From positions 30,949,550-31,013,549 of the forward strand of contig NC_030817.1 of assembly GCF_001704415.2 (NCBI RefSeq): 64,000 bases of DNA, read 5' to 3'. Below are positions 1-11,561 of the stretch, one piece after another. The notes under the pieces are model-generated. The model worked only from the letters and a program-made list of their open reading frames with translations, did no database searches and had not been told where the DNA came from. Every line of letters starts with the position of its first letter. Within the stretch, counting starts at the first letter, position 1. Origin of the DNA: Capra hircus. Taxonomy: Eukaryota > Chordata > Mammalia > Artiodactyla > Bovidae. A program made the translations under genes and the position numbers.

Positions 1-2253
1 GATATAATTAAATTAAGGATTTTGAGATGGGGAGATTATGCTGTATTAACTAGGCAGGCCCATTACAATCACAAACATCCTTATAACAATGGAGAGAAGA
101 TGTTATGATGGAAGCTGAGGCCAAAGTTATGCTATTTGTTGGAAAAGGGCCACGAGCCAAGGGATGCAGATAGCCTCTAGAAGGCTGAAAGGCAAAGACC
201 AAATTCTCTTGAGCTTCCAGAAGATATTGCAGCCCTGCCAATACTTGTGCTTTTAGCTCTACAGGACTAATTTTTGGACTTAGAACCTCTAGAATTTTAA
301 GGTAATAAATCTGTGTTGTCTGAAGATACTAAAATTGAGGTAATTTGTTATAACAGGAAACTAAAGTTTTGTTTAGTTTTTCACTTCTGGAAGCAAGAAG
401 TGACTTGCTTATGGAATATAAAAGAAAGGGAAAGGAAGCTTAAATCTTTGGACTAAATTTTCTTTGTTCTCTTTTTAAAGATTAGAGACTGTGACAATAA
501 TTTTGGTAGATGGCATTTAGATGGTGCTCTCAATTGTATCATATAGATTAGTAGCTAACACTGTTTTTCACAAAGCATACTTCATAGAAAAACTTTTGTA
601 GATATAACCTGTATATGAACCAATTTCCTTTGCCTAATATAGATAATCTTTATTAACATTGTACAACTATAAGTTTCACAGGTCTCTATAGTTATTTCGA
701 TCTGTAATAGAATCCCCTTGGTTAATAAAAAAAAGTCCAGGAAATAATAAGAGTTAGATCTATAATCTTTTTATAATCCTTTAAAAGATTTTAAAACATA
801 AAAGTACATGTGCCCACCCATCTTTGGATGAAGGGCCAAGGCCTTTTCTGTAAAGAAGTATCCTTTGACTGGTATTTTTTCTGATTGATAAAGCCACCAC
901 AATTTCCAGTTTGGTTTCATTAAAGTAACAAGAATTCAACAACATATGGAGAAAATTTGAATACAAGAAACTGCCTAGATTTTTAAAAATTTCCCCACAT
1001 ATTTTATGTGACTTGTTATAATTCTCTCCCTTATTTTGCAGGGTTTTTTTTTTTTCTCCCAACCTAATTTGATATTATTTGTGTATGTATATAGTTCATC
1101 TTTATCCAGATTCTGCAGAGGATCTCATTTGGTTTTCAAAGAAACATGGAAATAATAATTTAAAATTTGTACTTGTATATCTATTTATTTAAAATAAAAG
1201 ATTGGCATAAGTTTTGAAAAAACATAGCCAACTTTTAATAAATCTGATTCTGTTGCTGAAGGCAGAGTTAGTTAGAGAGGAGCCTACTAGTATTAAGAGC
1301 TAGGAATTGGTTAGTTTGTTTTATAGAGGGAATGGAGAGTATGGGGTAAGCCAGTGAGATAAGTGAAAGCATCTACAGTAGTCTTATCTCTTTCCTCTTC
1401 AATTAACTTTTTTTTTTTGTACCACTAAAAGAAACAGTTTATTTGTGATCTAGCAAGACATGTACAAGAATTTATGTCCAATTAACTTTTAAAAGTAATC
1501 TTTGTTCACTGACTAATGCCCTTGCTCTCTGGCTTTCACTTACATTAGAGGTTTACTTACATTTCATTGCCCCACTCTAGTCCAGGTCTTCATAATTTCT
1601 CTCTTGGATTATCCTAAAAACCTCTTAGTTGATTTCTCTGCCTCTAGGCTTTTCTTCCTTAAACTTTGCAAAGGCACAGCTCTAATAATATTACTTCTTT
1701 GCTCAAAAACCTTAGCTTTTCTGTGTTAAATTTAGTCTTTTAAAGATGGCTATGAAAAATCCTGGTGGTCAATGATAGAATTGCCAAATGATATGCTTCT
1801 GTGGCTTCTTTCCTCTGTAACCTCTTCCCTATCAAAAGTCAGATATCCTACGAGGGTTCATGGGCAAAAGGCCCATGATCAATAAAACTTTTTCCATTTA
1901 GGAGATAGAAAGGGAAAGAGTTTTATTGTTAGTCACAGTTTATAAGAATGCTTTGTTATAGTTTCTTAACTTCTAGCAGCACCTGACATATGGAGCAAGA
2001 GGCACACAGTTTTAAATAACTCGCTCTACATTAAAGTATGTTTTTAGAATAAGGAGCTTTCCTAGTTTCTATGTGTGTGTATGTGCTCTATTCACCAGAT
2101 CAAGCTGCTTTTGATAATAATCACTAAATACATGCTAAAATAGTCTACAGAAGCATCATACACTAGATTTAAACTTTAAGTAAAAATCATGACATAATGT
2201 TCATCTACTACTAATTTATATATTTTAAAAGGAAAAGTGTAAATAATTATTAC
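1..2253. other. Intronic sequence; old L2-like relic about 1500-1760
   Basis: This is AT-rich sequence downstream of the last visible LRRC9 exon. The stretch near 1500-1760, on the plus strand, is C/T-rich and looks like an old diverged interspersed repeat of the L2-like kind, similar in style to 32.65-33.2 kb. I see no convincing gene, exon or regulatory element in the rest. Confidence 0.4.
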
Positions 2254-2394
2254 CGAATTTTTCTTTGCTTGTAGTTCAGAGAAGTGAAATTCAGCTTTTG
2301 CCCTATCATCTGAATTCACAGGAATTCCATCTAACATCTGTAAGTTAGGCAGTCGAAATATAAGCACGTGGCGATGTAGCATTTTTCTACAAAT
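2254..2394 (-). CDS. LRRC9: LRRC9 coding exon (window exon 15, most 3')
   Basis: This is a 141-nt, 47-codon exon in phase 0. The acceptor is AACTTTATTCAG and the donor is GTAATAATT, a non-consensus +5 context. It encodes ICRKMLHRHVLIFRLPNLQM, then LDGIPVNSDDRAKAEF and SELQAKKNS. The L-Q-M-L-D-G stretch is a third end cap and the tail is charged and helical. From the known family length about 75 residues should follow. I did not find that exon in the leftmost 2.2 kb, so it lies off the window. Confidence 0.93.
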
Positions 2395-4182
2395 CTGAAT
2401 AAAGTTAAAAAATAACAATTCATTCCTTTAAAAAAGCTCTTTATTTCAAAGATTAACCTTTATAGAGAAGGATATTTAGCATAGACAACAAAGATGACAG
2501 GTAACAGCTAATATATAGTATTAAATGATACAAACTCCCTTTTTAAAAATTTCTCAACTTTCTGTTATGCTAAATGAAGATAAGAGTTTTTTTTTTTTTA
2601 AACTAAAGCTACCATGTGGAGGTTTAGTTTCTTTGAAGAGTATATGATATTGTTCATTAACTACAGGCAACCTCAACTCATGAATAGGATTATATTATAA
2701 AAGTTTACTTATAAGTAATTAGTTTGAAACTTACAATTTCCCATAGGTACTATTCAATTTAATTCAATGCATATCTGTTGAACTGTATGAATCATCACTT
2801 TATAGTGTTAACCTACTCTAAAATTACTTGCATATATGCATGAGAAAGTGTGTAAAAGAGTTAACATAGTTGGTTTGAGGCTATTAACTTTAGAAGGATC
2901 TGTTTGCAAGGGTAAGTTTTAACAAGTGTTTGGTACTTGGATTTTGGAAGATTTCCCACCATTCCTTAAGTGATAAAGGTAATTCATTATGCCTAGACTA
3001 CTTTTACAAACAGTAGGATTCTTGTTCAACCTGCTTTCCTTCTGAGGTCCTGGAATTTTTGTATGTGATAGGCAGAGGGTAACTATGTGACAAGCCTCCA
3101 AAAAAAATCCTTGAAATCCATTAAATCTAATGGGATTTCTTGGTCAGAAAATAACATATTTGTTATTGGGTGAAAAGTGTACACTGTGACTCCCTCATGT
3201 GAGGAAAAAAGCATAAGGAACCTTGCACATGGATTCCTTGACTCTGCTTATGTTTTTTTTTCTTCATCACCTGGCTTTGTATCCTCATTATGTCACAGTA
3301 ATAAAACTTTAGCCATGAGTACAACTATATGCTAAGTCCTATGACTTTTAGCAAATCTTCTAGCAAATCTCTGAATATGGATATGATCTGGGGGACTGAC
3401 AACACAGAAGATGTATGCGGCACTGTTTGTGATTGAAAGGAAGGAAGAAAGAAGCATTATCAAAAGGGAATAAATAATCTATTTTTTTAATGTAGTAGAT
3501 ATATATATTAATGAAGAGTGATGTCTAAGTCATAAACTGAGTTTATAAAATAACCACATTCTAGGCCACAAAGCAAGTTTCATAAAACCAAAGAGTGTAC
3601 AAACTGTCTCTTCTGATTAAAATATAGCAACACTAGAAATAAATGACAAAGAGATAACTAAAAATATATAATAGGTTTGAAATTGTCATACTTCAATAAT
3701 TCACAGTTAAAAAAGAAATCTTTTGTAAAGTAGATTCTAAGAAATTACAGGAAAAACACTACATATCAAAACTTTTAGGCTGTTGCTAAAGCAGTATTTT
3801 GTATCCTAAAATTTATTAATTTAGAAGAAATATTAAAAGTTAATGAGTAGGCATTCTACTACTTCAGATTTAAAAAAAAAAGTAATTCCAAGAAACTTAA
3901 GATAGAGGGTAGAAATTAATGAACTAAAAAAAGAAAAATTATACTTAATAAAGCCAAAATATGGTTATTTGAAGAGATTAGTATGATAGTAAGACTCATC
4001 AAATATAAGAGAGAAAAAGCAAAAAAAAATTTAGCTATAAAATAGGTGACAAAACACAGATATAATCAAGATTTTAAAAATTTATGAAAGTATTATGATG
4101 GAAGTACATTTAAAGTTAGATAAAAGGACAATTTTATTGAAAAATTTAAGTTCTCAATATTGAACTTAGTATCTGTTCTTAG

Positions 4183-4449
4183 TGGAGAAGGAAATGGCAA
4201 CCCACTCCAGTATTCTTGTCTAGAGAATCCTGTGGACAGAGGGGCCTGGCGGGCTGCTGTCCATAGGGTCACACAGAGTCGGACATGACTGCAGCGACTT
4301 AGCATGCATGCATGCATTGGAGAAGGAAATGGAAACCCACTCCAGTATTCCTACCTAGAGAATCCCAGGGACAGAGTAGCTTGGTGGGCTGCTGTCTATC
4401 GGGTCGCACAGAGTCGGACACGACTGAAGTGACTTAGCAGCAGCAGCAG
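4183..4449 (+). mobile_element. Bov-A2 SINE (dimer)
   Basis: Two tandem Bov-A units each begin GGAGAAGGAAATGG and end in the ACTTAGCA motif, the second with a short CAG-rich tail. The flanks resemble each other (TATCTGTTCTTA on the left, TATGTTCTTA on the right), consistent with a slightly decayed target-site duplication. Confidence 0.88.
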
Positions 4450-4688
4450 TGTATGTTCTTAAGTATATTGTAGTATATGTTCTTATCAGTCTAATAGAAA
4501 ATGACTAGATATATATCCAATTCAGTTCAGTCTCTCAGTCGTGTCAGAGAATTTGAATAAGTTGTTCAAAGTCTAACTTCAAAAAAAATTAAGTTCAGAT
4601 GGTTTTAGAGATAAGATCTAATTATCCTTCAAGGAACACACAAGTCTTCTTTTATATAAATTAATTCATAGACTAGAAAAAGAGAGGA

Positions 4689-5000
4689 AGTGGAAGTGAA
4701 AGTCATTCAGTCATGTCCGACTCTTTGCAACCCCATGGCCTATGTAGTCCATGGAATTCTCCAGGCCAGTACTGAAGTGGGTAGCCAGTTCCCTTCTCCA
4801 AGGGATCTTCCCAACCCAGGGATCAAACCAAGGTCTCCTGCATTGCAGGCAGATTCTTTACTAGCCAAGCCACCATGGAAGCCCAAGAATACTGGAGTGG
4901 GTAGCCTATCCCTTCTCCAGGGGATCTTCCCAACCCAGGAATCGACCCAGGGTCTCCTACATTGCAGGCAGATTCTTTACCAACTGAGCTACCAGGGAAG
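4689..5000 (-). mobile_element. Bov-tA SINE, minus orientation
   Basis: Read on the minus strand, it starts with the tRNA-like head CTTCCCTGGTAGCTCAGTTG and the B-box-like GGTCGATTCC, then the Bov-A body. It contains a partly duplicated body (two copies of the GGATCTTCCCAACCCAG segment). It faces the next SINE, forming an inverted pair. Confidence 0.88.
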
Positions 5001-5115
5001 TTCAACATGTCTCTATGGAAGTAGAGATAAGTAAAATTATTATGATTTTGTTCTCTTATGCTATTCTTTTCAAGTTGATCAACGCTGTTTTGTCTCATAA
5101 AATTAATTGGAGAGT

Positions 5116-5391
5116 TCTCTCTAGCTCACCTGGTAAAGAATCTGCCTGCAATGGCAGGAGACCCCAGTTTGATTCCTGGGTCAGGAAGATTCCCCTGGAG
5201 AAGGGATAGGCTACCCACTCCAGTATTCTTGGACTTCCCTGGTGGCTCAGCTGGTAAAGAATCTGCCTGCAATGTGGGAGACCTGGGTTCAATCCCTGGG
5301 TTGGGAAGATCCTCTGGAGAAGGGAAAGGCTACCCATTCCAGTATTTTGGCCTAGAGAATTCCATGGACTGTATAGTCCCTGGGGTCACAA
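5116..5391 (+). mobile_element. Bov-tA SINE(s), plus orientation
   Basis: Two tRNA-like heads occur in tandem, one near 5120 and one near 5231 (CTTCCCTGGTGGCTCAGCTG), followed by a Bov-A body ending near GGGGTCACA. This suggests a SINE inserted into or next to a truncated older one. Together with the minus-strand SINE before it, it makes an inverted repeat. Confidence 0.86.
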
Positions 5392-7048
5392 ATATGTTAC
5401 ATGAAATTTTAACAACTTGAATCCAGTAAAGTATAAAAGATGACCAAGTAATATTCATCCCAGGAATTTAAGGATGGTTTAGCACTATATCCTATTAATT
5501 TAATTTGTATATTAACAGATTAAAGATAAATACTATATTACCAATTAGTTAAAATCCAGTGTCCATTCCTGATAAGAACAAGTAGCAAACTGGAATTAGA
5601 AAGGGACTGCCTTAAAATGCTGAAGGTCATTTACCCATGACCTGCAGCAAACATCATATTTAATAGTGACAATTTGGAAGTATTCTTTGAAGTCAGTAAC
5701 TATGAGTGTGTTTATTCAATACTGTACTAGACATCCTAGTCAGTACACTGAGAGATGTAAAGGAAATAAAACCATATGGATTGGAAAGAAAGATTAGAGT
5801 CATTGTTTGCAAATATTATGATTGTCTCCAGAGAAAATCCAACAAAATTTACAATCCATTAGAATTTAAGAGAGAGTTCAGAAGCTATTTGGATAAAGAG
5901 TAATATGCAAAAAAAATCAGAATTTCTATACTCTAGCAGCAAACAACTAGAAAAATATAAAAAATATATTGTTTAAAACAGCTATTAAAATAACAGAAAT
6001 GAAAAAAAACTAAAACAGGAGGATGATTAAACCAAAGATGACTAAAACTTTTAGGAGAAAATCACAGACCTTTATTGAAGGACATAAAATAAACACAGGG
6101 ATATTTATGTTTGTGAATGAGAAGGATGAAAGCTAAAAATATTGGGGGAGACTGCTTACTGTGTTTCTTTCTAGGCAGAAGTAACTCTATGATGTGGCAC
6201 TACTGGCTCTCTCAGTCCCTTCAGTCCTCTACTTGGGGAAGCAGTGACTTAACTGATAAATCTGGGAAGATTAAACTGGTCATGTTTAGTTCCTGTCTTT
6301 TCAGAAATTGCTTATTGCTTTTGCTCCTGCAGGAGAAGGTATATATCCTTCCATCTGAGTCATCAGGATTAATTCTGGCAACTGTTGGCAGGACCATCTA
6401 GCTTTGTCAAAATTCTAAACTAAGCAAAACATTCTCACTTCTCTGTCCGCCACTGTCATATTTCTCAATTTGTTCAAATGTTAGGTGAATAAGGGTAGTT
6501 GCCTATTTTATCCCTTCAAAGACTCCAACAGTAAAAGTGGCAAATTTTCCGCAAAATTAATTTATAAATACAATGCAATTCCAATTTCCAATTAAATTAT
6601 CAACAAGATTCTCATATAACTTGAGAAGCTGTTTCCTGAAACTCACATGAAGTGTAAAGGGCCAAGGATAGCTAAGACAGTGAAGAAAAGAGAGAAGGAG
6701 GAAGAGGGAAAATTAGAGGTTCCTACTCTACCGGATATCAAGACTTACTATAAAACTTTAGTAATCAACATAGACTGATATTGTTATAGGGACTGACAAA
6801 TAGACCAATGAATACAAAGTAGAACCAAGAAGTAGACCCTGTTGTATACGACAATGGCAATTTATATTGTAATCAGTTGGAAGAAGACACTAGTCAATAA
6901 ATTGTACTTGTCAATAATAAATTGAGTAACTTGCATGTGGAAACAGGTAAAATTAAATATTTTATCACAGTATATAAAAATAAATTATATACAACTATAT
7001 ATTACATTTTAAGTAAATTAACTGATAAATTAGAAAAATAACACTCAC

Positions 7049-7117
7049 CGGATTGCCATAAACTGTAAGTTCTCTGAGGGAAGAGATACCATCAAGTTTT
7101 TCCAGTTCTGCCATATC
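7049..7117 (-). CDS. LRRC9: LRRC9 coding exon (window exon 14), short
   Basis: This is a short 69-nt, 23-codon exon in phase 0 at both ends. The acceptor is AATTTTTAATAG before GATATGG and the donor is GTGAGTG after AATCCG. The peptide DMAELEKLDGISSLRELTVY plus GNP is one leucine-rich repeat length and continues the repeat from the preceding exon (YNKIQ). Its length equals a single repeat, so skipping it would keep the frame. Confidence 0.91.
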
Positions 7118-7741
7118 CTATTAAAAATTAAGCAGTAAATTATTATTTAGTTATCCAACATCTTCAAATATATGCTTATTTGAAGTTATTATATGTAGGT
7201 GTTGTAACGAGTTGAATCTTCTGAAATGAGCTTGAGTGACAATATTCTGTATTGTTGATTAAAGATAGATCTGTTTACTATTGATTTCAAATACATGACT
7301 GGGTAAAGATGATGTGCCAACACGGAAAACAGGCCATACAGCAGCCCTTGTTAGGAAAGACCATATTTTTTTCAGAAGAGTTATGATCTATTCTAAAACT
7401 CAGATTGTATTTGGTTAATTCCTAAGAGGACTAACCTAGACGTGTGGAAAAGGAGGTGAATCTAGTCTAAACAATTTCAAAGGTATATATCAAGCACAAC
7501 ATTAACCAGGAAGGAGCATGTCATGTTGGATGGACTGAATACTGACATATTTGCTGAGAATATATATGGTTGAAAAACTGTTTCTCTAGTTAAATGAGTT
7601 GCTTTTGCTACTGAATGGGATTATTTATCATTATTTAACATTGGTGAAAGTTTGCAAATACATTTTAGTTTTTGCAAAATTATTTTTTAAATGCTACTGC
7701 TGACAAAATTTAGGCAACACGATTAGCTTAAGGTGGTTGCT

Positions 7742-7999
7742 GCTGCTGCTGCTGTCACTTCAGTAGTGTCCAACTCTGTGCGACCCCATAGATGGCAGCC
7801 CACCAGGCTCCCCTGTCCCTGGGATTCTCCAGGCAAGAACACTGGAGTGGGGTGCCATTGCCTTCTCCAATGCATGAAAGTTAAGTCACTCAGTCGTGTC
7901 CGACCCTCAGCCACCCCATGGACTGCAGCCTTCCAGGCTCCTCCGTCCATGGGATTTTCCAAGCAAGGGTACTGGAGTGGGGTGCCATTGCCTTCTCCG
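7742..7999 (-). mobile_element. Bov-A2 SINE with 13-bp target-site duplication
   Basis: This is a dimeric Bov-A2 in minus orientation with a CAG-type tail read as GCTGCTGCTGCTG. It is bounded by perfect copies of TAAGGTGGTTGCT at 7729-7741 and 8000-8012. The intact duplication shows a fairly recent, clean L1-type insertion into the LRRC9 intron. Confidence 0.93.
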
Positions 8000-8459
8000 T
8001 AAGGTGGTTGCTAGCTCACAGTAATGAACTGGAATGCCAAGTGGGTTTAGCCAATTCATTGAGTAACTATAAAAAAATTTTAGACCTATTTTGGGTCACT
8101 TGGAAGTAGAATTTGAGAAGCCACAGGAAGGCCCCAAACCATGTGTATCCTTGAAATTATTAGTAAAGCTTGATAATGGGTAAAGTCTCAGATTCATATG
8201 TCTGATTTGAGAAATCCTTTGTGTTAGCTCAATTTTTATCACTGGAAAGAGTTCCTATAGGAAGCAATTTTCCCAATTTAGATTTCTTCTAGATAAAGCT
8301 TTGAAAGAATCATTGCCAGCTTTGGCATTCATCTTCTCAGATGAATGTTGTTTGAACCTTGATATATTAATTGGATGTTATTTTCTCTGTATATATATTT
8401 CGTAGTTGCTAGGTAGAAAAGGGTACTGCTCAGGCTTTTATATCACTCCAGAAAATCTT

Positions 8460-9040
8460 CCTGAACTTCAGCAAGTAGAGCCACAAACGAATATTAATCA
8501 TGTATCTACTAAGTACCAGGCACAATGCTATATACTAAAACAAATTTGGGCAAGAAAGACTTGGTCCCTGCCCTTGAAGGGCAGTACACAGTTCAGTTTG
8601 TCTTCAAGGTTGTCTTAGTGGTATGGGCAGAAATAACAAAATTGGTACAAAGAGGGCTAACCAATCATCAGCAAAATACTAAGAGAAATGTTAGGATTGT
8701 GTATGATTATGTGTATACCTCTTATCTGCATACTATCTCAGAAGACAGCTTGGGCAGGGCTGGTTGGGACAGTGGCCTAATGGAAATAGGCTGAATTATG
8801 ATCAGGTGAAACAAAGGCAGGAAGCCTTTAGTGGGGAAAGATGGAATATTAAAGCCAAGCCAAAGTTCATTATCAGGAGTTGATTCAAATGTCAGGTAGA
8901 CCAAGTACAAACGTTAAGTTTAAAGGCCCAGAGGGAGTCTGGGGTTGAGATGCACAAACAGCTCGGACCAAGAGCAGTCAGGAACTAAAAAGATCTCTTA
9001 GAGGATATCCAGGTGGATGCATATGGCTTGGTCAGGTTTA
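8460..9040. repeat. Ancient interspersed repeat relics (L2-like near 8460-8600)
   Basis: The plus strand near 8500-8590 contains phrases such as TACTAAGTACCAGGCACAATG, the reverse complement of the L2 3' end. The following 8880-9040 resembles another old mammalian repeat that I cannot name. No coding potential was recognised. Confidence 0.4.
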
Positions 9041-9201
9041 TAAGTCTAGAAGTAGGGTGAGCATTTCTGCATCCCAGAGTATTTACATGTCATATAAATG
9101 ATAAGTAGCTCACTAGCAAAATATTCATTGGTGTCTTTGACAGCTTTCTGTTTAGAGGGGTTAAGTCTTAGAAATCTTATAACAAAACAAAATAATGTTA
9201 C

Positions 9202-9419
9202 CTGGATTTTATTATATCCTAGGAAGAGTTTCTCTAGTTTTACCAAAGGTTGTAATTTGCTCAGCTCTCGTAGTCTGTTTTCCTCCAGGTGAAGTGCCAA
9301 CAGAGAGCTTGGTTTGGCAAAGGCACTATCATTAAACGCTCTGATGCGGTTATGGTCCACTACCAATTCTTGAAGGACTTCTAAGTTGTCAAGTCCTTCA
9401 ATTTGACTAATTTCATTTC
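9202..9419 (-). CDS. LRRC9: LRRC9 coding exon (window exon 13)
   Basis: This exon is 218 nt: two bases finishing the split glycine, then 72 codons, ending in phase 0. The acceptor is CTTTTTTCAG and the donor is GTAACATT. It is strongly repeat-like, with GNEISQIEGLDNL, LQELVVDHNRIRAF, LLALHLEENRLRELSKL and LEKLFLGYNKIQ. The regular 22-24 residue spacing and the I-x-x-I-E-G-L pattern are typical of SDS22-type repeats. This was the clearest single fragment for naming the gene. Confidence 0.95.
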
Positions 9420-9745
9420 CTGAAAAAAGGTAACTCATGATATGTCAAGTGAGCCCAAACTGAATAAATTAACTATTTTTGTTTAAATATTTTTATCAAA
9501 TGATTTTTTAAAAGTGAAGTATTAAAAGAACATGTTTCCAAGGAGAAAAACATTAATTTATAGGAAGGTCGCATCATCATCATCAAATAATACTAGGTGA
9601 ATTTTTCCTTTATGTGTGAAAGATCAAGATATGATGTAGAAAATGTAGTGAATTGACCCAATCTGTCTCTTCAACAGTTAAGTGCTAAAATAGTTGATAC
9701 AGATAAAAGTTGATGTGTAAAAGTGCTGCAAAAGATACGCTTCCT

Positions 9746-11025
9746 AGCTCATACAACTCAATAACAAGAAAAACAAGCAACCCAATTAAAAAATGGGCAG
9801 AAAACCTAAATAGACATTTCTCCAAAGAAGAAATACAGATGGCCAAGAGGCACATGAAAAAGATGCTCAATATCACTCATTATTACAGAAAATCCAATTC
9901 ATACTACAATGAAGTGCCACCTCACACTGATCAGAATGGCCATCATGAAAAAGTCCACAAATAGCAAATTCTGGAGAGGGTGTGGAGAAACGGAAACCCT
10001 CTATACTACTGGTGGGAATATAAATTGGTGCAGACACTGTGGAGAACAGTATGGAGCTGCCTCAAAAAACTAAAAATAGAGTTGCCATATTATTCACCAA
10101 TCCCACTCCTAGGAATTTATCTGGAGAAAACAATAAGCCAAAAAGATACTTCCACTCCAATGTTCACTGCAGCACTATTTACAAGAGCCATTTCCATTTA
10201 CAAGACACGGAAACAACGTAAATGTCCATCAACAGATGAATGGATAAAGATGTACATGTATACAATGGAATATTACTCAGCCATAAAAAAGAGTGAAATA
10301 ATTTCATTTGCAACCACATGAATGGACCTAGAGATTATCAGGGCTAAGTGAAATAAGTCAAAAAGAGAAAGACAAATACCATATGATATCACTTATATGT
10401 GGAATCCAAAGTGATAGTGAAAGTCATTCAGTTGTGTCCAACTCTTTGTGACCCCGTGGACTATACAATCCATGGAATTCTCCAGGCCAGAATACTGGAA
10501 TGGATAGTCTATCCCTTCTCCAGGGATCTTCCCAACCCAGGAATCGAACCAGGGTCTCCTGCATTGCAGGCGGATTCTTTAACAACTGAGCTATGAGAGA
10601 AACTCTGTGGAATCTAAAACATGACACAAACGAATCTGTATACAAAACAGAAATGACTTGGAGACATATAGAGAACAGACTTGTTGTTGCCAAGGGGGTA
10701 GGGGGTGGAGGAAGGATGGATTGGGAGTTTGGGACTAGCATATGCAAACTATTATATATGGAATGGATAAACAACAAGGACCTACTATACAGTACAGGAA
10801 ACTATATTTAATATCCTATGCTAAACCATATTGGAAAAGAATATGAAAAAGAATACACATGTATATAAATATATGTATCTATATATATATATAACTGAAT
10901 CACTTTGCTGTAAACCAGAAAATAACACAACACTGCAAATCAACTATACTTATATAAAATGAAAACCAAAAAAACAAACAAAAAAGACCAAAATGTACCA
11001 GGAAGTAGTTAAAAAAGAAAAAAAA
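9746..11025 (+). mobile_element. 5'-truncated L1 insertion, carrying a nested SINE
   Basis: The C-terminal end of L1 ORF2 (broken frames around 9980-10321) is followed by an L1 3' UTR and an A-rich tail. Near-identical flanks AAAGATACGCTTCCT (9731-9745) and AAAGATATGCTTCCT (11026-11040) are the target-site duplication with one substitution. A Bov-tA SINE has inserted into the 3' UTR at about 10412-10600. Confidence 0.9.
10412..10600 (-). mobile_element. Bov-tA SINE nested in L1
   Basis: This is a minus-orientation SINE with Bov-A body and tRNA-like end. It splits the L1 3' UTR. The host phrase GTGGAATCCAAA appears on the left and TGTGGAATCTAAAA on the right, consistent with a target-site duplication, so it is younger than the surrounding L1. 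Confidence 0.87.
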
Positions 11026-11394
11026 AAAGATATGCTTCCTGAGTATACTGGATTATTCTAATAAGTATTCAAATAGATATATTAATTATTTATTTAAATA
11101 AACTAATTTGTTCCATTGCTAATTATGCTGTATTATTAATAAACTAATTTGCTGTATGTTAGTTATACCTTAATCATGCTGTTAATTCCTTCTCAACATA
11201 TTTTTGAACTGCAATTACATTAAAAAATTAAGAATATATTACATTTTTTAGAACCTCATTGTTTCATTACAACCTATGATTTCTCTCTACTGTAGCAATC
11301 AATAGTTGTAAGTATAAATAAGAAGAGGAACTTATATAAGAAGAGGAACCTTGAGTTGACCAAATGGTTTCATTTCTATTCGATTCTCAAATTA

Positions 11395-11525
11395 GGACAG
11401 GGAAAATATTATTTTTTACTCATCAGAAAACTGAGGGTCAGAGAAATTGTCTTGCTGAATGACATAAAGACAGCAACACTAGGCCTAACCTGGACCTTTT
11501 ACAGTGCTGCTACTACTGTGCCATT
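11395..11525 (-). repeat. MIR SINE relic
   Basis: The plus strand shows a decayed reverse complement of the MIR core, around ACTCATCAGAAAACTGAGGG and the following CAGAGAAATTGTCTTGC. It is old, short and without duplicated flanks. Confidence 0.55.
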
Positions 11526-11561
11526 CAGTCTTTCACCCACTATTTATCCTCCTTGTTTATT

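Larger units (their letters stand above)
3530..6950 (+). mobile_element. Old L1 LINE (ORF2 region), decayed and interrupted
   Basis: Plus-strand blocks at about 3530-4175, 5395-6085 and 6530-6950 read like the reverse-transcriptase part of mammalian L1 ORF2, with many stops and frameshifts. Later SINE insertions at 4183-4449, 4689-5000 and 5116-5391 break it up. The piece at about 6115-6530 does not look like L1 and I could not name it. The age is inferred from the heavy decay. Confidence 0.65.

Noticed and set aside
1..2253. Last LRRC9 coding exon (about 75 residues after KKNS)
   Set aside because: I scanned the minus strand for an acceptor followed by the expected C-terminal wording and saw none, so it is taken to be outside the window.
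4183..5391. Regularly repeated units as a CRISPR-like array
   Set aside because: The units are SINE monomers in mixed orientation with unequal spacing, in a vertebrate genome.
4823..5420. Overlapping short frames and tRNA-like sequences as tRNA genes
   Set aside because: The tRNA-like heads are attached to Bov-A bodies and lack a complete independent cloverleaf, so they are SINE promoters.
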